52,038 bases of DNA from Marinifilaceae bacterium (lineage in GTDB: Bacteria > Bacteroidota > Bacteroidia > Bacteroidales > Marinifilaceae): contig JAFGYE010000030.1 of NCBI GenBank assembly GCA_016936255.1, positions 1-52,038 on the forward strand. Reading direction: 5' to 3'. How positions within the stretch are numbered: position 1 is the stretch's first letter; each line of letters opens with the position of its first letter. Positions 26,857 to 35,358 of this stretch are shown here, one piece after another. Both the position numbers and the translations under genes were made by a program. Under the pieces are notes generated by a model. That model had not been told where the DNA came from and did no database searches. It was given only the letters and a program-made list of their open reading frames with translations.

Positions 26857-27672
26857 GTGCTTCGCTTCCCAAATGCTAAAATCAATCTCGGATTAAATAT
26901 AGTTGAAAAAAGATCTGACGGATTTCACAACATAGAAACTATATTTTACCCCATTCCTCTTACAGATGGTTTGGAAATTGCCGATTCGAACAATGAAACA
27001 ATCTACAACTTCAGTTCATCAGGTATTCCTATAAAAATAAACGATAAGGATAACATTGTCTGCAAAGCATTTGACTTGCTTTACAGGAAATACAATATCC
27101 CTTCAACCAATATTCATCTACACAAAAACATTCCATTTGGCGCAGGCTTAGGAGGAGGATCTTCGGATGCCGCCTTCATGATTAAGATGCTGAATGAAAA
27201 ATACAATCTAGGAATTTCATATAAAGAAATGGAAAATCTGGCTGGACAACTTGGCAGCGACTGTCCTTTTTTTATTGCTAACAAACCTGTTTTCGCAGAA
27301 GGGAAAGGAGATGTTTTCTCTGAGGCACTAATTGACCTTTCCGGATATTACATACTTTTGGTAAAACCAAACATCCACATAAGCACACCCGAAGCTTATT
27401 CTAAAGTTAAACCTATGCAACCCTTTAAATCATTAAAAGAACTGATAACAGAACCAATCCAAAACTGGAGAGACTTAATTTTCAATGATTTTGAAAACAG
27501 CATATTCCCAAATCATCCCAAATTAGAAAATATTAAAAATGATTTATACAGCATGGGAGCAATTTATGCTTCTATGTCAGGCAGTGGATCTTCATTATAC
27601 GGAATTTTTAAAGATGAACCTGAAAGTCCTGAAATATGGAGCGAATATTTTTGCTGGAAAAGCAGATTATAA
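26857..27672 (+). CDS. ispE: 4-diphosphocytidyl-2-C-methyl-D-erythritol kinase
   Basis: Fourth step of the MEP pathway to isoprenoid precursors, a GHMP kinase. Family signatures: FPNAKINLGLNI with catalytic K8, the phosphate loop PFGAGLGGGSSDAA (93-106), GSDCPFF with catalytic D135, and the C-terminal SGSGSSLYGIF. The length of 271 is normal for Bacteroidota. The start is GTG at 26857: the conserved RFPNAKINLG begins three residues in, and no ATG is available upstream in a suitable place. A near-consensus TATTTTTA lies at 26823-26830. It is convergent with the biotin carrier gene across a strong terminator. Confidence 0.95.
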   Translation: MLRFPNAKINLGLNIVEKRSDGFHNIETIFYPIPLTDGLEIADSNNETIYNFSSSGIPIKINDKDNIVCKAFDLLYRKYNIPSTNIHLHKNIPFGAGLGGGSSDAAFMIKMLNEKYNLGISYKEMENLAGQLGSDCPFFIANKPVFAEGKGDVFSEALIDLSGYYILLVKPNIHISTPEAYSKVKPMQPFKSLKELITEPIQNWRDLIFNDFENSIFPNHPKLENIKNDLYSMGAIYASMSGSGSSLYGIFKDEPESPEIWSEYFCWKSRL

Positions 27673-27686
27673 AAACCATAAAATAG

Positions 27687-27722
27687 AATGAGCCTGTTCG
27701 TAACGAACAGGCTCATTTTTAT
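27687..27722. terminator. Bidirectional terminator between ispE and the carboxylase genes
   Basis: A 14-bp perfect stem (27687-27700 with 27704-27717) and a 3-base loop, flanked by A and T runs. It serves two convergent transcription units. Confidence 0.85.
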
Positions 27723-27737
27723 TTTGATTCAGAAAGA

Positions 27738-28046
27738 TTACTCAATTTCCACCATTAATAATCTGTTGGGAACCTTTTCTCCTTCAGTTACATAAATCTT
27801 GGCAATTTTACCATCAAAAGGCATTTTAATCTGATTCTTCATCTTCATAGCTTCAAGAATCATCAGGTTTTCACCCTCTTTAAGTTCCTGCCCTTCTTTA
27901 ACTAAAATTTCAACAATCGTACCCGGAATGAATGAATTAATATGCTTTGGATTAGGTCTAACCCAAGGCTTTCTATTCTCAAACTTCTTAGTTAATTCCG
28001 TTATATAAATAGTACCGTCAACGTTGAATTCTTTTAAATCTTCCAT
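27738..28046 (-). CDS. Biotin carboxyl carrier protein (acetyl-CoA carboxylase-like small subunit)
   Basis: 102 residues. It carries biotin on K68 of the canonical EAMKM motif (65-69), within a barrel-sandwich domain (about 35-102; SFIPGTIVEILVKEGQ opens it and MPFDGKIAKIYVTEG follows). The N-terminal 35 residues resemble the extension found on carriers that work with sodium-pumping or methylmalonyl-type decarboxylases. It lies 12 bases after the carboxyltransferase gene and is surely its partner. No biotin carboxylase subunit is in the window. Confidence 0.93.
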   Translation of the reverse strand: MEDLKEFNVDGTIYITELTKKFENRKPWVRPNPKHINSFIPGTIVEILVKEGQELKEGENLMILEAMKMKNQIKMPFDGKIAKIYVTEGEKVPNRLLMVEIE

Positions 28047-28058
28047 ATCGAATACTTT

Positions 28059-29603
28059 TTAAAATGGTGGAATACCGTGTTTTTTCGCAGGTCTGCTATC
28101 AACTTTGTTACTCGAAACCTCAATTGAGTGCAACAACATATTACGTGTCTCTTGTGGCTCAATAACTGTATCGATATAACCTTTGGCTGCTGCAACATAA
28201 GGATTGGCAAACTTCTCTCTGTATTCAGCTACTTTTTCTTTTCTCATAGCTTCAGGATCGGCAGCCGCCATAATCTCCTTCTTAAAGATGATATTAGCTG
28301 CTCCATCAGGTCCCATTACAGCAATTTCGGCATTTGGCCATGCAAACATGAAATCGGCCTTCATATGACGGGAGTTCATTGCAATATAACCTCCACCGTA
28401 TGCCTTACGAATAATTACAGTAATTTTTGGCACTGTAGCTTCACTATAAGCGTAAAGAATCTTAGCTCCGTGACGAATAACACCCATATGCTCCTGATCT
28501 ACACCTGGCAAATAACCCGGCATATCCTCAAGGGTAACAATAGGAATGTTAAAAGCATTACAGTAACGAATAAAACGCGCCGCTTTATCTGAAGAATCAC
28601 AATCCAAAACGCCTGCCAGTACCAATGGCTGATTAGCTACAAAACCAACAGTTTCACCATTCATTCTACCGAAACCAATTACAATGTTTCGTGCAAAATT
28701 CTCCATACTTTCGAAGAAATCAGAATCATCAACAATAGATTTGATTACGTTACGGATATCGTATGGTTGAGTAGGATCAGAAGGAACAATTTCTTCAATT
28801 TTGTATTCTGGTCTTGGTGGCTTAGGAGGAAATGCCTTAGCTTTTTTAGTATTGTTCCATGGTATGAAAGTTAACAGCTTTTTAATTTGCTCGAAGCATT
28901 CGTATTCACTAAGCGCATAAAAATGAGCATTACCAGTGATTTCGCTATGAACTTTCGCTCCACCCAGTTCTTCCATAGTGATTTCCTCACCCAAAACTGT
29001 TTTTATTACCTCAGGGCCGGTAATGAACATTTTAGAAATGTTCTCAACCACAAACACAAAATCAGTAAGCGCAGGAGAATAAACAGCTCCACCAGCACAA
29101 GGACCAAGAATAATTGACAATTGAGGAATTACTCCAGATGCAAGAGTGTTTCTGAAAAAGATTTCTCCATATCCTGCAAGTGAATTAACACCTTCCTGAA
29201 TACGGGCTCCTCCCGAATCATTAATACCGATCAATGGCACACGCATTCTTAATGCATGATCCATGATTTTCGTAATTTTACGTGCATGCATCAGACCTAG
29301 AGAACCTCCGGCTACGGTAAAATCCTGTGCGAAAATACACACTGGCTCACCATAAATAGTTCCGGTACCAATAATAACACCATCACCATGAAGTTCTTTC
29401 TTTTCCATACCAAAGTCGCGAGCTTCGTGCTCAACAAACATATCGTATTCATGAAAAGAATCTTCATCTAAAATAGATGTTACTCTTTCTCTGGCAGTCA
29501 ATTTCCCCATCGCAACTTGCTTCTGAATGGCTTTTTCACCGCCACCTTGAAGCACCTTTTCTTTTCTCTTTCTAAGATCAAGAATGTTTCGTTTCAATGA
29601 CAT
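28059..29603 (-). CDS. Acyl-CoA carboxyltransferase beta subunit (propionyl/methylmalonyl-CoA type)
   Basis: 514 residues, two crotonase-like halves. It transfers carboxyl groups between biotin and an acyl-CoA. Recognisable stretches: GGSLGLMHARKITKIMDHA, NDSGGARIQEGVNSLAGYGE, GPCAGGAVYSPALTD in the N-terminal half, and EDMPGYLPGVDQE, KAYGGGYIAMNSRHM and FAWPNAEIAVMGPDGAA in the C-terminal half. These fit propionyl-CoA carboxylase PccB or methylmalonyl-CoA decarboxylase MmdA, which sequence alone does not separate. Because only a carrier and no biotin carboxylase follow, a decarboxylase or a carboxylase borrowing a distant AccC are both open. Bacteroidota commonly use such enzymes in propionate metabolism. 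Confidence 0.92.
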   Translation of the reverse strand: MSLKRNILDLRKRKEKVLQGGGEKAIQKQVAMGKLTARERVTSILDEDSFHEYDMFVEHEARDFGMEKKELHGDGVIIGTGTIYGEPVCIFAQDFTVAGGSLGLMHARKITKIMDHALRMRVPLIGINDSGGARIQEGVNSLAGYGEIFFRNTLASGVIPQLSIILGPCAGGAVYSPALTDFVFVVENISKMFITGPEVIKTVLGEEITMEELGGAKVHSEITGNAHFYALSEYECFEQIKKLLTFIPWNNTKKAKAFPPKPPRPEYKIEEIVPSDPTQPYDIRNVIKSIVDDSDFFESMENFARNIVIGFGRMNGETVGFVANQPLVLAGVLDCDSSDKAARFIRYCNAFNIPIVTLEDMPGYLPGVDQEHMGVIRHGAKILYAYSEATVPKITVIIRKAYGGGYIAMNSRHMKADFMFAWPNAEIAVMGPDGAANIIFKKEIMAAADPEAMRKEKVAEYREKFANPYVAAAKGYIDTVIEPQETRNMLLHSIEVSSNKVDSRPAKKHGIPPF

Positions 29604-29648
29604 AATTTGTACATTTAGTTAGAAAATATATACTTTCATATATATGTT

Positions 29649-29672
29649 GAATTTCATCAGTTCATGAAATTC
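29649..29672. promoter_or_regulatory. Palindrome upstream of the carboxyltransferase gene
   Basis: A perfect 9-bp inverted repeat GAATTTCAT / ATGAAATTC with a 6-base loop, 46 bases before the ATG. It may be an operator or a leader hairpin. No exact TAnnTTTG box was found for this operon. The rest of 29604-29804 shows no gene. Confidence 0.4.
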
Positions 29673-29804
29673 CAAGATACAACATTACTAAATTTTAGGG
29701 TAGAAAAAAACTCTACTCAGCTCCACCCCATATTTAGCCACATATAAAATAAGCTCTTTAGCTTGATAATCAAATCAATTCACAAAAAACTATTTAGATT
29801 TTTT

Positions 29805-30881
29805 CTATTTTGGCGCGATTCGATACAAATATACCGCTATGAATGAAAAAACAATATTAGGCAACCAAACAGCAAGTATGGGATTCATACTTCCGTTTGT
29901 TGCAAATACAATAGATATCTGCATAAAAAGTATAAATGAGAAACTTAACAGTAGTCCAATTCCTAAATGCAAACCCATTCCTCCACGAATTTTGCGTGAT
30001 GCAAGTGATACACCAATAAGCGTAAGAATAAAAGTCGAAAACGGATTCGCCATCCGCTTGTATTTCTCAATTTTATATGCTTCAATATTACTATCACCCC
30101 TCATCGATTGCTGTTCTATATAAGCATTCAGCTGCGGTAAATTCATTGCCTCAACAATATTTTTCTTTGAACCAAACTCTTCTGGTCCAAAGTTAAAAGT
30201 TGTGTCCTTTGCTCTTCCTGTCTCAAATGATTCCTTATCACCATCTATTGTGCGAATAAAGAAATCATTTATAGTCCATTTATTTTTCTCTTTACTCCAC
30301 CGAATCGATCTGGATGTTAACTTAGAGACCAGCTCCTTACCTTCAAATTTCTCCAACGCAAACTTATATCCTGTATTACTGGCAGTCTCGTAGTTTATCA
30401 TGTAAATAAAAACACCGGGTTCAATTTGCCTGTGAATATTTCGTTCGTTGTTTCGAAATTGCTTACTAATATAGGTCGCTGTGAAATCGAGCCTTTTTTG
30501 ATTGGCAGGAGGAATAATATAATTACTCAGAAGAAAAGAAAACATCCCAATAATTAGTGCAGATATAAAGTAAGGATACATCATTCTGCGAAAACTCACC
30601 CCACTGCTTAAAATGGCAATTATTTCGGTATTGTAAGCCATTTTCGAGGTAAAGAAAATTACCGCAATAAAAGTAAACAGCGCGCTAAAAAGATTGGCAA
30701 AATATGGAATGAAATTTAGATAATAATCGAATATGATTGCCTTGAGGGGAGCTTCTTTATCTATGTATTCATCGATATGTTCCGAAAAATCGAAAATAAC
30801 CGAAATACTTATTATTAAAACAATAGCGAAAAAGAAAGTTCCCAAAAACTTTCGGATAATGTATAAATCTAATTTTCTCAA
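29805..30881 (-). CDS. lptG: LptF/LptG-family lipopolysaccharide export permease
   Basis: 358 residues with six predicted membrane segments, three at each end, around a periplasmic beta-jellyroll (about 125-255). This is the YjgP/YjgQ topology of the ABC permeases that extract LPS from the inner membrane for LptB2FG. The start is TTG at 30881, since RKLDLYIIRKFLGTFFFA is the conserved family N-terminus and no ATG precedes it. LptF and LptG are hard to separate; the LptG-like start favours LptG. It follows tgt, a neighbour pair I recall as common in Bacteroidota. Confidence 0.9.
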   Translation of the reverse strand: MRKLDLYIIRKFLGTFFFAIVLIISISVIFDFSEHIDEYIDKEAPLKAIIFDYYLNFIPYFANLFSALFTFIAVIFFTSKMAYNTEIIAILSSGVSFRRMMYPYFISALIIGMFSFLLSNYIIPPANQKRLDFTATYISKQFRNNERNIHRQIEPGVFIYMINYETASNTGYKFALEKFEGKELVSKLTSRSIRWSKEKNKWTINDFFIRTIDGDKESFETGRAKDTTFNFGPEEFGSKKNIVEAMNLPQLNAYIEQQSMRGDSNIEAYKIEKYKRMANPFSTFILTLIGVSLASRKIRGGMGLHLGIGLLLSFSFILFMQISIVFATNGSMNPILAVWLPNIVFSFIAVYLYRIAPK

Positions 30882-31000
30882 AACCTGAATTTTAAATTCC
30901 TTATTTCCCGAAAACTGCAGAATAACAAATTTCGGAATAAAAGTATAACTTATTCTTCAATTACCAATCGAGCTGGATCTATTGTAAGCTTTTTTAACAG

Positions 31001-32131
31001 TTATAAACGGGTAGCTAACTTCTTAACCATGATTTCTTTCCATGAAGCGAAAGTTCCTGAATTAATCTGCTCTCTTGCTTCACGTACCAGCCACAGATAA
31101 AAAGCCAAATTGTGAATACTGCAAATTTGAGAACCCAACAACTCTCCCGAATGAATTAAATGCCGAACGTAAGCTTTTGAATAATTCAGATCAACATATG
31201 AAGTTCCATCTGGATCTATTGGTGAAAAATCATCATGCCATTTCTTGTTCTTAATATTGATAATTCCTTCCCTTGTGAAAATCATACCATTCCGTCCATT
31301 TCTGGTAGGCATTACACAATCAAACATATCAACACCTCTTGAAATAGCTTCCAGTATATTAACAGGAGTTCCAACCCCCATTAAATATCTCGGTTTATCT
31401 TTAGGTAAAACCTCATTTACAACCTCAATCATTGAATACATATCTTCCACGGGCTCACCAACCGCTAAGCCACCAATGGCATACCCTTCCCGATCTAAAG
31501 AGGCTGCATGTTCAGCGGCTTTAATCCGCAAATCGTTATAAACACAACCTTGAATTATAGGAAATAAAGTTTGTGAATAACCATATTTTGGTTCTGTTTC
31601 ATCAAATCTTTTCACACAACGCTCTAACCATCTCTGTGTAAGCTCCAGTGAAGTTTTTGAATACTCGTATGTTGATGTTCCGGGAGGACATTCATCAAAT
31701 GCCATAATAATATCAGCACCAATAGTTCTTTGGATATCCATTACATTCTCCGGAGTAAAAAAATGCTTCGAGCCATCAATGTGTGAACGAAACATTGCAC
31801 CTTCTTCGGATAACTTTCTATTTTCAGCCAAAGAAAACACCTGAAATCCGCCACTGTCTGTTAAAATCGGACGTTCCCAGCCATTAAACTTATGCAAGCC
31901 GCCTGCTTTTTCCAACACATCCAAACCTGGACGCAAATACAAATGATAGGTATTACCTAAAATAATTTCGGCATTAATATCATCTCTTAACTCTCTCTGA
32001 TGCACACCTTTTACAGAACCAAGTGTTCCTACCGGCATAAAAATGGGCGTTTGAATTTTCCCGTGATCCGTAGTCAACTCCCCTGTCCTCGCCGAAGACT
32101 TAGGATCTGTATTTAGTAATTTAAAATCCAT
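31001..32131 (-). CDS. tgt: tRNA-guanine transglycosylase (queuine tRNA-ribosyltransferase)
   Basis: 376 residues. It exchanges the wobble guanine of GUN-anticodon tRNAs for a queuosine precursor. Signatures: ILTDSGGFQVFSL with the active-site Asp, IMAFDECPP, GGLAVGEP, YLMGVGTP and the FDCVMPTRNGRNG segment. The usual zinc ligands C-x-C-x2-C are missing: where Tgt normally has ECDCPVC before the Y(S/T)(R/K)AY segment, this protein has DGTSYVD, although the partner His in SIHNLAFYLWL is kept. I recall this loss from other Bacteroidota Tgt proteins. A -7 box lies upstream. Confidence 0.95.
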   Translation of the reverse strand: MDFKLLNTDPKSSARTGELTTDHGKIQTPIFMPVGTLGSVKGVHQRELRDDINAEIILGNTYHLYLRPGLDVLEKAGGLHKFNGWERPILTDSGGFQVFSLAENRKLSEEGAMFRSHIDGSKHFFTPENVMDIQRTIGADIIMAFDECPPGTSTYEYSKTSLELTQRWLERCVKRFDETEPKYGYSQTLFPIIQGCVYNDLRIKAAEHAASLDREGYAIGGLAVGEPVEDMYSMIEVVNEVLPKDKPRYLMGVGTPVNILEAISRGVDMFDCVMPTRNGRNGMIFTREGIINIKNKKWHDDFSPIDPDGTSYVDLNYSKAYVRHLIHSGELLGSQICSIHNLAFYLWLVREAREQINSGTFASWKEIMVKKLATRL

Positions 32132-32194
32132 ATGTACTATTTATATTTACTTACAATCAGGTATCTCAACCAATTTGTAAAAAAAATCAGGCAG

Positions 32195-32202
32195 CAAAGA
32201 TA
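32195..32202 (-). promoter_or_regulatory. -7 box of tgt-lptG
   Basis: TATCTTTG on the minus strand matches TAnnTTTG, with a leader of about 58 bases to ATG 32131. Confidence 0.55.
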
Positions 32203-32348
32203 CTAATTAATCTTATTTCTGAATCACCAACACTGTACGAAGGTAAACTGATGATTGCTAAAGCAAGAATATGAGACACATAGATCAGTCGTCTTTCCTG
32301 ACATGAATCAATCTGCATATCAAAATTTTTTAATCAATAAGAATCTCT

Positions 32349-32356
32349 TATTTTTG
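32349..32356 (+). promoter_or_regulatory. -7 box of the glycosyltransferase-sigma pair
   Basis: TATTTTTG matches TAnnTTTG. The predicted start of transcription near 32363 is about 16 bases before the chosen TTG start codon. Confidence 0.5.
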
Positions 32357-32378
32357 AGGCACATAAACAAGCCTGAAT

Positions 32379-33515
32379 TTGGAAACAATAATTACTCTGC
32401 CGACTTCTTTTTATCAATGGGCTATTCTCATTGTTCTCTTAATTGCTTTTTGCACACAGATATTATATCATCTTCGTTACATCCAATTATTCAAAAAAGA
32501 GAAAAAAAACACGCACACAACAATAAAGGCAGAACCTGTTTCTATTGTTATGTGTGTGAAAAATGAGGAATACTGCTTACAAGAAAATCTTTCACTTTTT
32601 TTAGAGCAGGAGTATCCCAACTTTGAACTAATTTTGGTTAATGATGGCAGTGAAGATGCAACCGAGACTATAATTAAGGAGTTTCAAGACAGATATCCTC
32701 ATCTTCGCTCTACAAAAATACCATTGGATGACAAATTTCATCACAACATAAAACTGGCCTTAAGTATAGGGATAAAAGCTGCCAAAAATGAGAAAATAGT
32801 ATTCACCAATATCCGAAGTAAGCCCTCAAGCAGCAAATGGCTGCAAGAATTCATAAACTCCTGGAACAAAGGAGTACACATAGGTTATGCTAATTTTGAA
32901 AACAAAAAGGGCTTTTTTTATAATTTTCTGAAATTCGATTTGCTCTCAAAAAACATAAAAAGTGCAAGTTTTGCTTATTCGGGAAATGCTTATTCAGGAA
33001 ATGGCAATAACCTGGGATACAAAAAATCGGATTTTTTTGCAAACAAAGGTTTTGTAAAGCATTCTCACTTTGAGGCTGGATATGATCACCTAATGGTTTT
33101 TCAACTTAGCAAACTTTCCGGAGCATCTGTGTCTCTTCAACCTGAAACCAAAATTAATCTGTCTTCGGTTTGTGCTTTTGACCAGTGGATTACAATCAAC
33201 AGGCATTATTACAAATGCCGAAAATATCTCCCCTTAAAAATCCGCTTACTTGTTGACTTGGAACCAATCAGTAAAATGATTTTTTACAGTGTTACCATTT
33301 ACGCATTATTCTTCACACACTTATATTTTTTCGCCGCAATTATATATTTAACAAGAATAATACTAATTGGGAGCTTGTTTAAAATAAGTACCACATATTT
33401 AAAGGAAGAAAAATTATTTTTATCTTCGTACTTATATGAGATTTTTGTGTTATTTTCAAAAATATATTTTTTGTGTACAAATTTCATCCTCAGTAAAAGC
33501 AACCAATGGAAATAA
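32379..33515 (+). CDS. Membrane glycosyltransferase family 2 homologue with altered acidic motifs
   Basis: 378 residues from TTG 32379, the first in-frame start after the stop at 32364 and the only one that includes the N-terminal membrane segment (about 12-35). The GT2 domain starts with PVSIVMCVKNEE and keeps the nucleotide-binding VNDGSEDAT. The region that normally reads FTDAD here reads FTNIR (142-146), and the later acidic site is EAGYDHL (232-238), so two motifs used for metal and acceptor handling look lost. A local duplication YSGNAYSGN (200-208) lies between them. At least two membrane segments follow (about 290-335). The 3' end overlaps the sigma-factor gene by 10 bases. It may be inactive or have a changed role. 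Confidence 0.85.
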   Translation: METIITLPTSFYQWAILIVLLIAFCTQILYHLRYIQLFKKEKKNTHTTIKAEPVSIVMCVKNEEYCLQENLSLFLEQEYPNFELILVNDGSEDATETIIKEFQDRYPHLRSTKIPLDDKFHHNIKLALSIGIKAAKNEKIVFTNIRSKPSSSKWLQEFINSWNKGVHIGYANFENKKGFFYNFLKFDLLSKNIKSASFAYSGNAYSGNGNNLGYKKSDFFANKGFVKHSHFEAGYDHLMVFQLSKLSGASVSLQPETKINLSSVCAFDQWITINRHYYKCRKYLPLKIRLLVDLEPISKMIFYSVTIYALFFTHLYFFAAIIYLTRIILIGSLFKISTTYLKEEKLFLSSYLYEIFVLFSKIYFLCTNFILSKSNQWK

Positions 33516-34120
33516 ATCCTAACCTCTCGGAAAAAGCTCAATACGACTACAGGCTTGTTTTATCTGCCATTAATGGTACTCAAAAAGCATATGAGGAGCT
33601 TTTTAAAAGATACAAAGACGCAATTTTCTTCATGCTATTAAAGATGGTGAACAATAAAAATGATGCAGAAGATTTAACGTTTGAGGCATTTGGGAAAGCA
33701 TTTCGAAATATTAAACAGTATTCTCCAAAATATGCATTCAGCACCTGGCTGTTTAAAATTGCGTCCAACAACTGTATTGATTTTCTTCGGAAAAAGAAAG
33801 GCAATACTATTTCTATTGATGGGAAAGACGACGCTGAAAACGAAAGAAGCATATCTCTGGAATCAAATACTCTAAATCCCGAACAAGAGTTTATTAGAGA
33901 CCAAAAAGCCCGAATAATGCGCAGTGAGGTAGGCCGATTAAAAGAACGCTACCGAAGATTAATTGAGCTGCGTTATTTTGAAGAATTTTCCTATGAGGAA
34001 ATTGCGAAAGAATTAAATCTGCCTATTGGCACTGTAAAAGCACAATTATTTAGAGCTCGGGAATTACTTTTCAACACCCTAAAAGATACTGAGATAAAGA
34101 TTGATAAGAAAAAAGACTAA
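33506..34120 (+). CDS. ECF-type RNA polymerase sigma factor
   Basis: 204 residues. Sigma region 2 (about 25-95) contains YEELFKRYKDAIF, DAEDLTFEAFGKAF and FSTWLFKIASNNCIDFLRKK. Region 4 (about 135-195) has ELRYFEEFSYEEIAKELNLPIGTVKAQLFRARE, with the helix-turn-helix, quoted here as a joint description of RYFEEFSYEEIA and LPIGTVKAQLFRAREL. There is no extra C-terminal domain and no obvious anti-sigma gene next door. The overlap with the glycosyltransferase gene suggests translational coupling. Its regulon cannot be read from the window. Confidence 0.92.
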   Translation: MEINPNLSEKAQYDYRLVLSAINGTQKAYEELFKRYKDAIFFMLLKMVNNKNDAEDLTFEAFGKAFRNIKQYSPKYAFSTWLFKIASNNCIDFLRKKKGNTISIDGKDDAENERSISLESNTLNPEQEFIRDQKARIMRSEVGRLKERYRRLIELRYFEEFSYEEIAKELNLPIGTVKAQLFRARELLFNTLKDTEIKIDKKKD

Positions 34121-34165
34121 ACAGAATCCTCACTTCTTTTTCATTCGCATCTTCAAAATTTAGCC

Positions 34166-34173
34166 TATATTTG
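34166..34173 (+). promoter_or_regulatory. -7 box of rsmG
   Basis: TATATTTG matches TAnnTTTG; the leader to ATG 34197 would be about 17 bases. Confidence 0.55.
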
Positions 34174-34196
34174 CCAAGTTTAAATTTACATTTGGC

Positions 34197-34817
34197 ATGG
34201 AAATCATCAAAAAATACTTTCCCAATTTAACTGAAGAGCAAGAACAAAAACTCTTCAGATTAAACGAATTATACACTTTTTGGAATGAGCAAATTAATGT
34301 TATCTCCAGAAAAGATATGGATTCACTATACGAACACCACGTTTTACATTCTTTAGCAATAGCCAAGGTGATTCAGTTTACCCCGGGCACAAAGATAATG
34401 GATGTGGGAACAGGTGGTGGTTTTCCCGGAATTCCCCTGGCTATTCTATTTCCTGAATGCAATTTTTATTTAATCGACTCGATCGGAAAAAAGATAAAAG
34501 TTGTAACTGAAGTTGCAAACGCATTAAACCTGAACAACGTAAAAGCAGAACACATTCGCGTACAACAGGTTAAAGAAAAATTTGACTTTATTGTAAGCAG
34601 AGCCGTTACCGCATTTCCAAAATTTGTAAACATGGTTCTTAAAAATAGTAAGGTGAAAGATCAAAATAGTTTACCCAATGGTATAATTTATTTAAAGGGT
34701 GGTGATTTTGAAAATGAAATCTCCGAATATGGAAGCAGAATCAGTGTTTACGAGTGCTCAAATTATTTCTCGGAGGAGTTCTTTGAGACAAAAAAAATAG
34801 TACATCTTGATATTTAG
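34197..34817 (+). CDS. rsmG: 16S rRNA (guanine527-N7)-methyltransferase
   Basis: 206 residues, SAM-dependent Rossmann methyltransferase that modifies G527 of 16S rRNA. Signatures: WNEQINVISRKDMDSLYEHH near residue 25-45, the SAM-binding MDVGTGGGFPGIPLAI, LIDSIGKKIKVV, and DFIVSRAVTAFPKF. Loss of this enzyme gives low-level streptomycin resistance in other bacteria. It is followed about 100 bases later by rpmH on its own promoter. Confidence 0.95.
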   Translation: MEIIKKYFPNLTEEQEQKLFRLNELYTFWNEQINVISRKDMDSLYEHHVLHSLAIAKVIQFTPGTKIMDVGTGGGFPGIPLAILFPECNFYLIDSIGKKIKVVTEVANALNLNNVKAEHIRVQQVKEKFDFIVSRAVTAFPKFVNMVLKNSKVKDQNSLPNGIIYLKGGDFENEISEYGSRISVYECSNYFSEEFFETKKIVHLDI

Positions 34818-34861
34818 TGAAAATAAAAGGGCTGATCTTTTTGTTACATTAAAAAAAAACC

Positions 34862-34869
34862 TATTTTTG
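34862..34869 (+). promoter_or_regulatory. -7 box of rpmH
   Basis: TATTTTTG matches TAnnTTTG, giving a leader of about 45 bases before ATG 34921. Confidence 0.55.
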
Positions 34870-34920
34870 CAATCCGAAATCAACGCATATAATAACTTTA
34901 TTCGATAAAAATTTTTCGCG

Positions 34921-35079
34921 ATGAAAAGAACATTTCAACCTTCAAATAGAAAGAGAAGAAACAAGCACGGATTCAGAGAGAGAATGGCTTCAGCAAACGG
35001 AAGAGCTGTATTATCTCGCAGAAGAGCCAAAGGCAGAAAAAAACTATCTGTTTCTAGTGAACACAAACACAAGGCTTAA
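34921..35079 (+). CDS. rpmH: Ribosomal protein bL34
   Basis: 52 residues, too short for most ORF cut-offs but unmistakable: [18 protein letters not shown], then [19 protein letters not shown], a highly basic protein of the large ribosomal subunit. The start and stop are unambiguous. Bacteroidota bL34 proteins often carry a short basic or polar C-terminal extension like the [10 protein letters not shown] seen here. It has its own promoter and a strong terminator. It is not next to rnpA and dnaA here, unlike the arrangement in Gammaproteobacteria. Confidence 0.97.
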   Translation: MKRTFQPSNRKRRNKHGFRERMASANGRAVLSRRRAKGRKKLSVSSEHKHKA

Positions 35080-35106
35080 TTTTTAAATTAAGTTGACGAT
35101 ATACAG

Positions 35107-35139
35107 AAAGTAAAGAATATAATTCTTTACTTTTTTGTA
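35107..35139 (+). terminator. Terminator of rpmH
   Basis: A 12-bp perfect stem (35107-35118 with 35122-35133), 3-base loop, then a T-run. Confidence 0.85.
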
Positions 35140-35143
35140 TTTT

Positions 35144-35202
35144 ATAGAATAGACACTATTCTATTATTGATGAAGATGGAGTTCCGAGGGAGCTCTTTTT
35201 TT
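35144..35202 (+). terminator. Second and third hairpins after rpmH
   Basis: An 8-bp perfect stem (35144-35151 with 35157-35164) is followed by a 7-bp GC-richer stem with one wobble pair (35179-35185 with 35189-35195) and seven T. The second looks like another intrinsic terminator. Three hairpins in about 100 bases could be a fail-safe stop or the remains of a small RNA. The remainder of the gap to 35358 holds only a -7 box. Confidence 0.55.
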
Positions 35203-35274
35203 ATGGATTAATCCCAAATCGGATAATTAGTTCTGGTTTGCTTCATTTTTTTCTATAATCAAAAAAATCTCTGC

Positions 35275-35282
35275 TATTTTTG
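35275..35282 (+). promoter_or_regulatory. -7 box of the PASTA-rluD-ddl operon
   Basis: TATTTTTG matches TAnnTTTG, about 77 bases before ATG 35359. Confidence 0.5.
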
Positions 35283-35358
35283 TAAAAGACAAAAGAGATG
35301 CAACTCAAGCAATCTTTTCTTTTGCAAGTAGTTGTTTATAAAGAATACTAAAGCCCTA

